A DNA stretch of 8,786 nucleotides from Sulfurovaceae bacterium (GCA_029933395.1 JAOZOG010000063.1:1349-10134); one strand, 5' to 3'; positions 1 through 6,208 are shown, numbered from the stretch's first letter. Notes: generated by a model not told the origin, from the sequence alone. Program-made: numbers and translations.

Positions 1-68
1 GATCGCGGGGGGTTCAATTTTCATTTTGCATGGGTCAGCGGGATGCGGGCTGCCAAAGCGATCATCAC

Positions 69-89
69 GTAGGGTCGGTGAAACCGACC
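69..89 (+). repeat. REP-like hairpin, GTAG foot (left copy of an inverted pair)
   Basis: GTAG at 69-72 is followed at once by a perfect 7-bp stem, GGTCGGT (73-79) with ACCGACC (83-89), and a 3-nt loop (80-82). The identity with the copy at 145-165 extends to 25 nt (68-92 against the reverse complement of 142-166). A GTAG tetranucleotide at the foot of a hairpin is the hallmark of REP elements mobilised by REP-associated tyrosine transposases (RAYT/TnpA_REP). No such transposase is in this window, so that link is inferred. Confidence 0.7.
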
Positions 90-144
90 AAACACTCTTC
101 TTGCGTATCGATCATCCACATCTTATATTATTTGAAAATCTTTT

Positions 145-165
145 GGTCGGTTTCACCGACCCTAC
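145..165 (-). repeat. REP-like hairpin, GTAG foot (right copy of an inverted pair)
   Basis: This is the reverse-complement copy of the element at 69-89. Stem arms are 145-151 and 155-161, the loop is 152-154, and CTAC (162-165) gives GTAG on the minus strand. The two copies face each other with their GTAG feet outermost and 55 nt between them. This is the arrangement of a BIME or REPIN unit. Confidence 0.7.
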
Positions 166-200
166 GCCAATGGCAATTCTCTGCAGGGCTTCCTCGTTTC

Positions 201-240
201 AACGTCCCCGTTGGGAATGCATCCAGCTTCCTGGAATGTG
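201..240. repeat. Degenerate intergenic repeat
   Basis: The stretch contains AACG..CGTT (201-211) and an imperfect inverted repeat built round CCAG (223-226) and CTGG (231-234). The reverse complement reads like part of the dispersed 'GTTCCCAAC / GGAATGC' hairpin repeats I recall from many proteobacterial and cyanobacterial intergenic regions. The structure is weak, and I report it mainly because it abuts the strong hairpin at 253-278. Confidence 0.3.
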
Positions 241-252
241 GGGTAAGGTATG

Positions 253-278
253 CGCTCCCAAGCTGGAGCTTGGGAGCG
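253..278. repeat. Strong 12-bp stem hairpin, dispersed-repeat type
   Basis: CGCTCCCAAGCT (253-264) pairs perfectly with AGCTTGGGAGCG (267-278), leaving only two loop bases (265-266). There is no GTAG foot and no T-tract, so it is neither the REP type nor a classical terminator. The core CCCAAGCT..AGCTTGGG resembles a widespread dispersed intergenic repeat (reverse strand: CTCGYTCCCAAGC...). With so short a loop it would probably extrude as a cruciform or form a protein-bound site. Confidence 0.6.
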
Positions 279-319
279 AGGGGACAACACTGCAATCGAA
301 ACATTGACACTGTTTGTCT

Positions 320-345
320 GGTGTTGTGGGGGCACAACACCCTAC
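320..345 (-). repeat. REP-like hairpin, GTAG foot, different stem
   Basis: On the minus strand GTAG (345-342) leads into a perfect 9-bp stem, GGTGTTGTG with CACAACACC (arms 333-341 and 320-328), and a 4-nt loop (329-332). It sits 16 nt past the stop codon of the yeiH-like gene and points in the direction of that gene's transcription. It could end or protect that transcript, but no U-tract follows. Confidence 0.6.
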
Positions 346-361
346 GGGGGGAATGTAGGCG

Positions 362-1429
362 TTAAAGTACTTCTACGACCAGCTTCGTGATGGCAAATCC
401 GCCGATGACAAGCCAGGCGAACATCGCGCCGGCTGTATAGAGCGGTGCCATTCCCAGGCCTTTGAACTTGGAGAAGATTGTACCCATACCCAGCGCGGTC
501 ATTGCCATTGTGAGGAGGAAGGTATCGATCTCATTGATGATACCGACGATATTCTGAGGGATGAGGTGCATGGAGTTGAAGCCTGCGACCAGGATGAAGT
601 AGACAGCAAACCAGGGGATGACCAGTTTCATCTTGCCGCCGCTTTCACCGCCCTGCTTCTTCGCATCCCAGGCGAGCCAGAGCCCGAGAACGATCAGCAT
701 CGGTGCGATCATAATGACACGTGTCATCTTGACGATGACGGCGGCATCCGCCATCTCTTTGGGAGAGCCGGGAACGGAAGCGGGAACAGCAACGACCTGT
801 GCGACTTCGTGAATCGTGCCGCCGACATAGATCCCGAACTCTCTGGCAGTCATATGGAGAAAGCCCGTAGCGTTTTCGATGATCGTGGTATAGAGGACCG
901 GATAGAGGAACATAGAGATCGTACCGAAGAGGACGACCATCGAGACGGCGACGGCAGTTTTGTACTCTTCTGCTTCGAGTACCGGTTCGGTGGCGAGGAC
1001 GGCTGCCGCACCACAGACCGAGGCGCCCGATGCAGTCAGGATAGAAGTATCTCGATCCATTTTGAAGATTCTGGTGCCCAGCCAGGCGCCGAAGATAAGT
1101 GTCGTGGAGAGCATGATCAGGGAGACCAGGAATCCGTCCATCCCTACCGCCATAATCTCCTGAAAGGTAATTCTGAATCCATAGAGAACGATAGCAAAAC
1201 GCAGGATTTTTTTGCCTGAAAAAGTAATACCGCTGTGCCATTCAACAGGCGTTTGATTATGCAGGGTATTGGCGTAGAAGATACCCATTACGATACCGAT
1301 AACAAGTGGAGAGAGGCCCAGTGCCTTGACGGGCTCCAGTCCAGCGATATAGGTCGCTGCTGCTGCAAAGATCGCGACAAATATAATACCGCTGATGGTA
1401 CCTTTTCGTTTTTCAGTAGAGAAAGCCAT
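362..1429 (-). CDS. yeiH: YeiH/UPF0324-family membrane protein (putative sulfate exporter family)
   Basis: A 355-residue integral membrane protein, close to the roughly 350 residues of E. coli YeiH. About ten hydrophobic segments can be seen. Family signatures are GASVCGAAAV at residues 135-144, followed by ATEPVLEAEEYKTAVA, and GTIHEVAQVV at 204-213. The N-terminal LGLSPLVIGIVMGIFYAN (38-54) is also typical. Databases label the family 'putative sulfate exporter', but the transported substrate is not firmly established. The ATG at 1429 is preceded by AAGGA (1440-1436) with 6 nt spacing, which supports this start. The gene is divergent from a YeiE-like LysR regulator 119 nt away, as in enterobacterial yeiE-yeiH, so it is probably that regulator's target. 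The family is secure; the substrate is not. Confidence 0.88.
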   Translation of the reverse strand: MAFSTEKRKGTISGIIFVAIFAAAATYIAGLEPVKALGLSPLVIGIVMGIFYANTLHNQTPVEWHSGITFSGKKILRFAIVLYGFRITFQEIMAVGMDGFLVSLIMLSTTLIFGAWLGTRIFKMDRDTSILTASGASVCGAAAVLATEPVLEAEEYKTAVAVSMVVLFGTISMFLYPVLYTTIIENATGFLHMTAREFGIYVGGTIHEVAQVVAVPASVPGSPKEMADAAVIVKMTRVIMIAPMLIVLGLWLAWDAKKQGGESGGKMKLVIPWFAVYFILVAGFNSMHLIPQNIVGIINEIDTFLLTMAMTALGMGTIFSKFKGLGMAPLYTAGAMFAWLVIGGFAITKLVVEVL

Positions 1430-1548
1430 AAAAAATCCTTCAATTATTTTGATAATTAATAGGAAATAATACTATAATTCTGATACAATAAGCAAATCAA
1501 AATAATCGAAGTCAATTATCAAAAAATATGCTTATAAAGTGAGTCATT
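1430..1548. promoter_or_regulatory. Divergent promoter/operator region of yeiH-like and LysR genes
   Basis: This gap is very AT-rich compared with the flanking genes. ATTATTTTGAT (1443-1453) has a perfect 11-bp inverted partner at 1496-1506, and the overlapping TTTTGATAATT (1447-1457) has a second perfect 11-bp partner at 1514-1524. On the plus strand there is an extended -10-like TGATACAAT (1481-1489) and a TATAAT (1473-1478), with no clear -35 box. LysR regulators usually bind inverted AT-rich sites in just such gaps. The regulator's ribosome site is weak (AAGTGAG, 1537-1543). Confidence 0.5.
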
Positions 1549-2439
1549 ATGAAAATTACCCTGCGCCAAATGGAAATATTCCTGAATGTGGTCAAGTCCG
1601 GGCACTTGACCAATGTCGCCAAAGAGATGAAACTGAGCCAGTCTGCCGTATCGATGTCGATCAAAGAGCTGGAAAACATACTGGGCCGCCCGGTTTTTGA
1701 CCGTATCAATAAAAAGCTGATCCTCAATGAGGTGGGGCGGGCATTTTATAAAGAGATCGATCCCATCTACAAAAAACTCTCCGATATCGAATATGAATTC
1801 AAGAACTCTCTCAATAAAGGGATGATCCGTGTGGGAGCGAGTACGACGATCGTGGACTACCTGATGCCACCGATTATTTGCAGCTATATGAATAACTACT
1901 CGGATGTGAAGATCTCACTCAAGGAGGGCAACAGTAAAGAGATCGTTGACCTGATCAAGGCCGGGACGATTGATATTGGGTTTATCGAAGGGATCGTTTC
2001 TGATCATGAAATCATCGAAGAGAAGATCGGTGTCGATGAACTGGTCGTCGTGACAGCTGATGCGTCAATGACCGATGAGTACTATATCGATTCTCTGGCC
2101 AGAAAGAAATGGGTGCTGAGGGAAGAGGGAAGCGGCACAAGAGAAGTTTTTCTCGACTATATCAAGGAGAAGACGGAGCCACTCAATATCTTTTTGGAGC
2201 TTGGTCATACCGAGTCGATCAAGAGTATCCTGGTCAACCACAGCTGCCTAACCTGTATCTCAAAGATTGCAGTACAGAATGAAATCACCAAAGGAACCCT
2301 CCATCAGGTCAATATCAAAAATTTTGAATGCAAACGTGATTTTCTGATGGTCTATCATAAAGACAAATACCATAGCGGCCTTTTTGAAAAGTTTATCTAC
2401 TTTTCCAAAAGAATGATGACACAGATGCTTGCGACTTAA
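1549..2439 (+). CDS. yeiE: LysR-family transcriptional regulator, YeiE/CysL-like
   Basis: A 296-residue LysR-type regulator of standard length. Residues 1-60 form the winged helix-turn-helix, starting MKITLRQMEIF and including LSQSAVSMSIKELE and the wing FDRINKKLILNEVG. The effector-binding domain runs from about residue 90. It carries stretches I associate with YeiE/CysL: EGNSKEIV, TIDIGFIEG, DELVVV, WVLREEGSGTREV and LELGHTESIKS. YeiE has been linked to sulfite sensing, and B. subtilis CysL activates sulfite reductase genes, so a sulfite or related sulfur ligand is a reasonable inference. Its likely target is the divergent yeiH-like gene, plus itself. ATG 1549 follows a modest Shine-Dalgarno with 5 nt spacing. 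The stop codon overlaps that of convergent mobA. The regulator family is certain; the exact subfamily is likely. Confidence 0.88.
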   Translation: MKITLRQMEIFLNVVKSGHLTNVAKEMKLSQSAVSMSIKELENILGRPVFDRINKKLILNEVGRAFYKEIDPIYKKLSDIEYEFKNSLNKGMIRVGASTTIVDYLMPPIICSYMNNYSDVKISLKEGNSKEIVDLIKAGTIDIGFIEGIVSDHEIIEEKIGVDELVVVTADASMTDEYYIDSLARKKWVLREEGSGTREVFLDYIKEKTEPLNIFLELGHTESIKSILVNHSCLTCISKIAVQNEITKGTLHQVNIKNFECKRDFLMVYHKDKYHSGLFEKFIYFSKRMMTQMLAT

Positions 2440-3026
2440 ACTTTCATTTCCCTGCGTGCCGCTTCGTATTCGTGGGGGTGGTTGAGGTTGATGAAGGACT
2501 CCTCCTGTTCGAATGGGACGTATAGGGTATTCGCAGTTTTCAGGAGAGTTCCCAGCTTATGCCTCTCTGCCGCCAGGAGCGTTTTGGCTGCGGGGAGGAT
2601 CGATCGCCTGTAGATGCCGCAAAGGGGCTGTGCGCCTCCCGGGCTTTGGGCGATGACGGCATCCCAGCTACCTTCTCCGCCCCTTTGGTAGAGTTTTTCA
2701 ATCACTGTTTCTTCTACAAAAGGGGCATCGACACTGAGTATGAAGCACGCTTCATCCGGAATCGTTTCGAAGACGGAAATGAGCGCTACCAGTGGCGAGC
2801 TCTGCGGATAGCGGTCGAGGATCAGCGGAGCTTCGAAATCGAACTTCTCTGCTTTGCTGCTGATATAGACCTTTTCAAATACTTTCTTCAGGCGTCGATA
2901 CTGGTATTCGGCCAGAGTTGGCGCTCCCCCAAAGGCCAACAGGGATTTGTCCTCTCCCATCCGTGAGCTTTTGCCTCCGGCAAAAAGAACCGCAGCAGTA
3001 TCTTTGAATGTTGAATTAGAAGGCAT
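2436..3026 (-). CDS. mobA: Molybdenum cofactor guanylyltransferase MobA
   Basis: MobA transfers GMP from GTP to Mo-molybdopterin, making the MGD cofactor used by DMSO-reductase-family enzymes in the cytoplasm. The nucleotide-binding signature FAGGKSSRMGEDKSLL lies at residues 15-30. A conserved aspartate is at 71 (LILD), followed by SSPLVAL (76-82). SVDAPFV (98-104) holds the metal-binding Asp100, in place of the commoner C-D-x-P, and the C-terminal FINLNHPHEY (178-187) matches the family's FINLNTPED. From this start the protein has 196 residues, against 194 in E. coli. I chose ATG 3026 because GGGAG lies 6 nt upstream. An in-frame ATG at 3044 would add six residues but has a poorer site. The start overlaps the MFS gene by 11 nt, so coupled translation is likely. 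It is the last gene of the minus-strand block. Confidence 0.88.
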   Translation of the reverse strand: MPSNSTFKDTAAVLFAGGKSSRMGEDKSLLAFGGAPTLAEYQYRRLKKVFEKVYISSKAEKFDFEAPLILDRYPQSSPLVALISVFETIPDEACFILSVDAPFVEETVIEKLYQRGGEGSWDAVIAQSPGGAQPLCGIYRRSILPAAKTLLAAERHKLGTLLKTANTLYVPFEQEESFINLNHPHEYEAARREMKV

Positions 3027-4176
3027 GTGAAACTCCCATACCATTTTGTAATTTTCTTCTGCTGTGGCCGAAGAGAGCGGCGAAGGCGGAGAGTGCGATA
3101 AGTGATTCGATCAGGAACATCGATTCACCGTAGATCTGCCCTGCCAGCAGTGCACCTGCCGATCCTCCCAGCCCGAAGGCAATCCCCAGAAAGAACTGCT
3201 GTGCGAGCTTCTTTTGCCTATAGAGGGTGAAGACATAGGAGATGGCAGCGGTATGGTAGAGTGCAAAACTTATGGCATGCAGTGACTGTGAAGCGAAAGT
3301 CAGCGGCAGCGAGTCGGGAAAGAGGTAGAGTATCAGCCAGCGCAGAGCTGTGATGAAGGTCGCAGCCTTGAGTATCGTCAGGAGATTGCGCTGAAGCAGG
3401 GGGCCCTGAAAATAGAGCATGACGATTTCGCAGAGTACACCAAAACTCCAGAGCCAGCTCGTCATCTCCAGTGAGATTCCATGCGCGGTTTCGTAGATCG
3501 TGAAGAAACTGTAGAAGCCGCCGAAACTCAGCTGCATCAAAAAGACACTGAGCCAAAACCAGGGGTAGTGCATCAGGGCGAAGGAGCGATTCTCCTCGAG
3601 CGTCTCCATCTTGGTATGGCGATCAAGGTGCGCTACCATCGCACCTGAGAGCAGCGTGAAGAGTGCCATCGCTGTCAGGTACCAGAGGGTTTCGTAGGGT
3701 GAAGCAAGGATCTTGCCGAGCCAGAGAGCGATCGCCGTAAAGCCGATCGAGCCGTAGAGCCGTACTTTGCCATAGCGGCTCTTGGAGAGCCGGTGCAGAG
3801 AGATCGCTTCGACATAGGGCAGTGTGATCCCCATCGCAGCACCGAAAAGAAGGTTCGCGAAGAGATAGAGCCAAAAATCCTCGATCGTCCCCAGAAAGAT
3901 CAGTGAGCCCGTGAGTACCATAAGCAGTGCTGCCAGAAAAACCCGGTGATCGAGTGCGATGAAGCGCCGAAAGACGAAGGGGATCAGGAAGCGCATAAAC
4001 GGTGCTGCGGCATAGATCACCCCGATCTCTGCTTTGGTGTAGCCAAAAGAGAGCAGGACTTTGGGCATAAAGATAATATAGACACCTACCAGAGAGAAGT
4101 AGAAAAAGTAGAAGAGTGCCAGAGGCAGTTCCGGCCTGGACCGTGAATGCTCTATTGGTGGCCGGGTTTGGCTCAT
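3016..4176 (-). CDS. MFS transporter, HcaT/PPP-like (MFS_1-like family)
   Basis: A 386-residue inner-membrane protein with about twelve hydrophobic segments, the usual size for a major facilitator permease. The N-terminal half begins LALFYFFYFSLVGVYIIFMPKVL, and the first cytoplasmic side carries GYTKAEIGVIYAAAPFMRF. The motif YGKVRLYGSIGF (residues 135-146) matches the R-x-[WY]-GS-[IL]-GF signature of the HcaT/nucleoside-symporter-like branch. That branch includes the putative 3-phenylpropionate permease, but the substrate cannot be read from sequence. ATG 4176 shares ATGA with the stop of the upstream RDD gene (4-nt overlap) and has no strong Shine-Dalgarno of its own, so it is probably translationally coupled. 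Its 3' end overlaps mobA. A link to molybdenum or cofactor uptake would rest only on this adjacency. Confidence 0.8.
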   Translation of the reverse strand: MSQTRPPIEHSRSRPELPLALFYFFYFSLVGVYIIFMPKVLLSFGYTKAEIGVIYAAAPFMRFLIPFVFRRFIALDHRVFLAALLMVLTGSLIFLGTIEDFWLYLFANLLFGAAMGITLPYVEAISLHRLSKSRYGKVRLYGSIGFTAIALWLGKILASPYETLWYLTAMALFTLLSGAMVAHLDRHTKMETLEENRSFALMHYPWFWLSVFLMQLSFGGFYSFFTIYETAHGISLEMTSWLWSFGVLCEIVMLYFQGPLLQRNLLTILKAATFITALRWLILYLFPDSLPLTFASQSLHAISFALYHTAAISYVFTLYRQKKLAQQFFLGIAFGLGGSAGALLAGQIYGESMFLIESLIALSAFAALFGHSRRKLQNGMGVSHAF

Positions 4177-4688
4177 GCTGCTTTTGACGGTTCTGCCTCG
4201 ACAAGAACCGTGCCGGAGAGAAGGTCATGCAGGCATTTGTGGTCTTTCCGGAAAAAGGCCATCATCAGGCCGACGACAGTGATCATCGAAAGCAGTTCAA
4301 AATAGTAGCGCAGTGCGATCGCGAGAGGGTGCGGCTTCTTCCCCGTGCTGCTGTCGACGAGCTTGATCTCATACGCCCTGCAGCCGGGTGTCTGGCCGCT
4401 TCTCCAAAAGAAGAGAAAGACAATGATGAAATTGGGGATCAAAATGGCAAGCCACCCCTCCATCTTGTGTTCGGAAAAATCCTTCAGCCCATCCATCACA
4501 AGGTAGGTGACGGCATACATAATCGGCATCAGGAGCATAAAGCTGTCGGTGATAAATGCCTTGGTTTTACTTGCGATCGATGCATAGGGGAGCCTGTTTT
4601 TTGGGCCAGCCTTCTGCTTTCTTGCTTTGGGCTCCTCAGGGAGAGGTTTTTTCTGTTTGACATCACGAAAGCGTCTTGTCTGGGCCAT
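4173..4688 (-). CDS. RDD-family membrane protein
   Basis: A 171-residue protein with a charged, lysine-rich N-terminal 40 residues and then an RDD domain of three hydrophobic segments (about 46-66, 79-96 and 131-147). RDD signatures are KAFITDSFMLLMPI (43-56), with the family's usual first Arg replaced by Lys, GQTPGCRAYEIKLVD (98-112) and HDLLSGTVLV (154-163). RDD proteins are generally of unknown function; some have been tied to ion transport. I chose ATG 4688 because a perfect AAGGAGG lies at 4700-4694 with 5 nt spacing. A TTG at 4691 would leave only 2 nt. The gene sits 57 nt downstream of gspF and overlaps the MFS gene by 4 nt. Confidence 0.78.
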   Translation of the reverse strand: MAQTRRFRDVKQKKPLPEEPKARKQKAGPKNRLPYASIASKTKAFITDSFMLLMPIMYAVTYLVMDGLKDFSEHKMEGWLAILIPNFIIVFLFFWRSGQTPGCRAYEIKLVDSSTGKKPHPLAIALRYYFELLSMITVVGLMMAFFRKDHKCLHDLLSGTVLVEAEPSKAA

Positions 4689-4715
4689 CAATGCCTCCTT
4701 GGAAATAGTGATTGT

Positions 4716-4736
4716 GTAGGGTGGTGCACAGCCGAC
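4716..4736 (+). repeat. Degenerate GTAG-footed REP-like element
   Basis: GTAGGGTGGTGCACAGCCGAC begins with the same GTAGGGT foot as the elements near the window start, but it pairs only imperfectly: GT/AC and GG/CC with a bulge. It lies in the short gap between gspF and the RDD gene. It may be a decayed REP copy, or chance. Confidence 0.3.
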
Positions 4737-4745
4737 TCTCTTCTG

Positions 4746-5963
4746 TCAGCCCTGAGGGCCGAGACTCATACTGAAGATCGGCAGAAGCATCGCAGCGACG
4801 ATCACGCCGACGATCGCACCGATGAAGAGCATCATTGTGGGCTCGAGCATACTGAGCAGAAGTTTGAGGCGGTCCTCATTCTCCTCCTGATAGAGCTGCG
4901 AGATATTACCCATGATATTGGCGACTTCACTCGACTCTTCCCCCAGTGCCAGCGCCTGAAGAAAGTTTCGTTTCAGGGCTACTCCCCGTGAGAGCTGCAG
5001 GGCATTGGAGAGCTTGTTTCCTTCGATCACTTTCTGCGAAGCATTTTCGAAGCGCTCCTTGAGTGCACTGTTGTTGAAGGTCGAAACAGCCAGTCCGACC
5101 CCCTGGGCATAAGAGACTCCCGAACCGAGTGTCAGTGAGAGAATGTAGCTGAAACGCCCCAGCTCATAGTTCTGGATAAGGGTGCCGATGACAGGTGTCT
5201 TGAGGAGCATTGTGTCGATCATTTTTTTGAACATACGGCTTTTGGAGTAGGCGACTTTGTACCCCACGACGATAGCAGCGAGAGCGATCAGGATGGCGAT
5301 ATAGTGCGCCAAAAGAAAGTCGCTGGTCCCCAAAACGAACTGGGTAATAGGGGGAAGCTCCTGCCCGGTATCCTTGAAGATCGCTGTAATCTTGGGGACG
5401 ACGAAGGTGATAAGAAAGCCGCTCATCCCGATCGCCACGACAAAAATAAAAAGCGGATAGGCGATGGCGTTGCCCACCTGTTTTTTGACTTTGCTCTGTG
5501 CAGAGAAGAAGTTTCCCATATTGATCAGGACTTCAACCATTCTGCCGCTTTGTCCTGCCACATTGATACTTTGGAGAAAAAACTCCGGCAGTGTGTAGAC
5601 TTTTTGACTGCTCAGGGCATTGAAGAGTGACTGTCCCTCTTCGATCTTTGTTTTGACGGCATCGAGAAAATCACTGTAGCGCTTCTCTTTGCGGTGCTGA
5701 TTTTCGAGCAGCTTGATGGCGGTGAGGATCGCCATTCCCGAGTTGAGATAGGAGGAGAGTTCTCTGGAGAAGTTGCTCAGCATCGGGCCGGGCATCTGCT
5801 GATTGGAGAAGCCCTCCAGTGAGATCTTGTGGGTCGGCGCGAGAGACTGATAAAAGATCGATTGCGAACGGAGCTTCTGCTTCGCCTCTTCGATACTGCT
5901 TGCAGAGAGCGTCCCTTTGACGGTCTTGCCGGATTTATCCATCCCTTTGTACTTGAAAAGCAT
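4746..5963 (-). CDS. gspF: Type II secretion / type IV pilus inner-membrane platform protein, GspF/PilC family
   Basis: A 405-residue polytopic inner-membrane protein of the usual GspF/PilC length. The N-terminus, MLFKYKGMDKSGKTVKGTL, is typical of the family. Two T2SSF repeats follow, at about 63-190 and 266-395. The first contains FSRELSSYLNSGM (65-77) and AGQSGRM (136-142), where most members have GEESG. The second contains LGEESSEVANIM (340-351). Hydrophobic segments lie near 165-189, 218-238 and 372-396. The protein forms the inner-membrane platform that works with a GspE-type ATPase during pseudopilus or pilus assembly. No ATPase, secretin or pilin gene is in the window, so secretion and pilus or competence roles cannot be told apart. 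ATG 5963 follows GAGGAG (5973-5968) with 4 nt spacing. It heads the minus-strand block. Confidence 0.88.
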   Translation of the reverse strand: MLFKYKGMDKSGKTVKGTLSASSIEEAKQKLRSQSIFYQSLAPTHKISLEGFSNQQMPGPMLSNFSRELSSYLNSGMAILTAIKLLENQHRKEKRYSDFLDAVKTKIEEGQSLFNALSSQKVYTLPEFFLQSINVAGQSGRMVEVLINMGNFFSAQSKVKKQVGNAIAYPLFIFVVAIGMSGFLITFVVPKITAIFKDTGQELPPITQFVLGTSDFLLAHYIAILIALAAIVVGYKVAYSKSRMFKKMIDTMLLKTPVIGTLIQNYELGRFSYILSLTLGSGVSYAQGVGLAVSTFNNSALKERFENASQKVIEGNKLSNALQLSRGVALKRNFLQALALGEESSEVANIMGNISQLYQEENEDRLKLLLSMLEPTMMLFIGAIVGVIVAAMLLPIFSMSLGPQG

Positions 5964-6015
5964 CTGACTCCTCTATGTGTGCTGTGCCCGACCCCAGCCT
6001 TTTTTTGTAAAAAAC

Positions 6016-6021
6016 ATTATA
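6016..6021 (-). promoter_or_regulatory. Candidate -10 box for the gspF block
   Basis: On the minus strand the sequence reads TAGCTATAATG, a consensus TATAAT at 6021-6016. It would start transcription near 6009 and leave a 5' leader of about 46 nt before gspF. No good TTGACA -35 is present, which is normal for campylobacterotal vegetative promoters. Confidence 0.45.
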
Positions 6022-6081
6022 GCTACTTTCTGCGTAAGTTTACTTTTTGTACTCGAAGGAGGGTGCATTTATGATGGAGAA

Positions 6082-6174
6082 ATGACGAATTATTGTCGCA
6101 ATAAAGTAGGAGCTTTCGGCTATACCGGAAGGTGCTGGAATATAATAATATCTTATATCAAAAATCTCTTTTGA
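6082..6174 (+). CDS. Possible small ORF (30 aa), preceded by a 4-codon ORF
   Basis: A strong Shine-Dalgarno, GAAGGAGGG (6055-6063), stands 7 nt before ATG 6071. That frame reads only MMEK before TGA (6083-6085). The stop overlaps ATG 6082 as ATGA, opening a 30-codon frame that begins MTNYCRNKVGAFGYTG and ends inside the palindrome at 6166-6185. The arrangement could be a coupled leader peptide or small protein. It could also be chance in a promoter region. I recognise no family. Confidence 0.15.
   Translation: MTNYCRNKVGAFGYTGRCWNIIISYIKNLF
6141..6146 (+). promoter_or_regulatory. Candidate upstream -10 box for nrdA
   Basis: A consensus TATAAT in an AT-rich stretch. Transcription would begin near 6153 and place the palindrome (6166-6185) in the first 35 nt of the transcript, where it could act as an operator or as an RNA hairpin. 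No -35 box is evident. Confidence 0.35.
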
Positions 6175-6185
6175 ATTCAAAAGAG
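6166..6185. promoter_or_regulatory. Perfect 20-bp palindrome upstream of nrdA, possible operator
   Basis: CTCTTTTGAA (6166-6175) is followed directly by its exact reverse complement, with no loop. It lies 87 nt before the nrdA start, between two candidate -10 boxes (6141-6146 and 6203-6208). A loopless palindrome of this size suits a dimeric repressor or activator site better than an RNA hairpin. It does not match the NrdR box pattern as I remember it. Confidence 0.45.
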
Positions 6186-6202
6186 CTCAAGGAAAAATAG
6201 AG

Positions 6203-6208
6203 TACAAT
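6203..6208 (+). promoter_or_regulatory. Candidate proximal -10 box for nrdA
   Basis: TACAAT preceded by AGAG gives a plausible vegetative -10, with transcription starting near 6215 and a leader of about 57 nt. The palindrome ends 17 nt upstream, covering the -35 position, where a bound protein would affect polymerase. Confidence 0.4.

Larger units (their letters stand above)
1..361. other. Gene-free region made of hairpin repeats
   Basis: I find no credible gene in this stretch. The open frames run through inverted repeats, lack good ribosome binding sites and resemble no family I know. Instead it carries a REP-like inverted pair (69-89 and 145-165), a degenerate repeat around 201-240, a 12-bp stem hairpin (253-278) and a further GTAG-footed hairpin (320-345). 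It lies downstream of the yeiH-like gene, where repeats commonly accumulate. The first 60 nt contain nothing I can name. Confidence 0.6.

Noticed and set aside
1..361. CRISPR array suggested by repeated hairpins.
   Set aside because: The repeats are inverted rather than direct, are unevenly spaced and belong to different families.
26..365. Overlapping open frames of about 90-110 codons on the plus strand, and one on the minus strand, before the yeiH-like gene.
   Set aside because: They run straight through hairpin repeats, have no good ribosome site and show no family features.
566..1219. A 217-codon plus-strand frame antisense to the yeiH-like gene.
   Set aside because: It is a shadow of the real gene: its composition is unusually rich in Asp, His, Arg and Glu, with no recognisable motif.
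3042..3044. ATG at 3044 as the mobA start.
   Set aside because: Possible, but its ribosome site is weaker than the GGGAG before ATG 3026, and the extra six residues lie outside the MobA fold.
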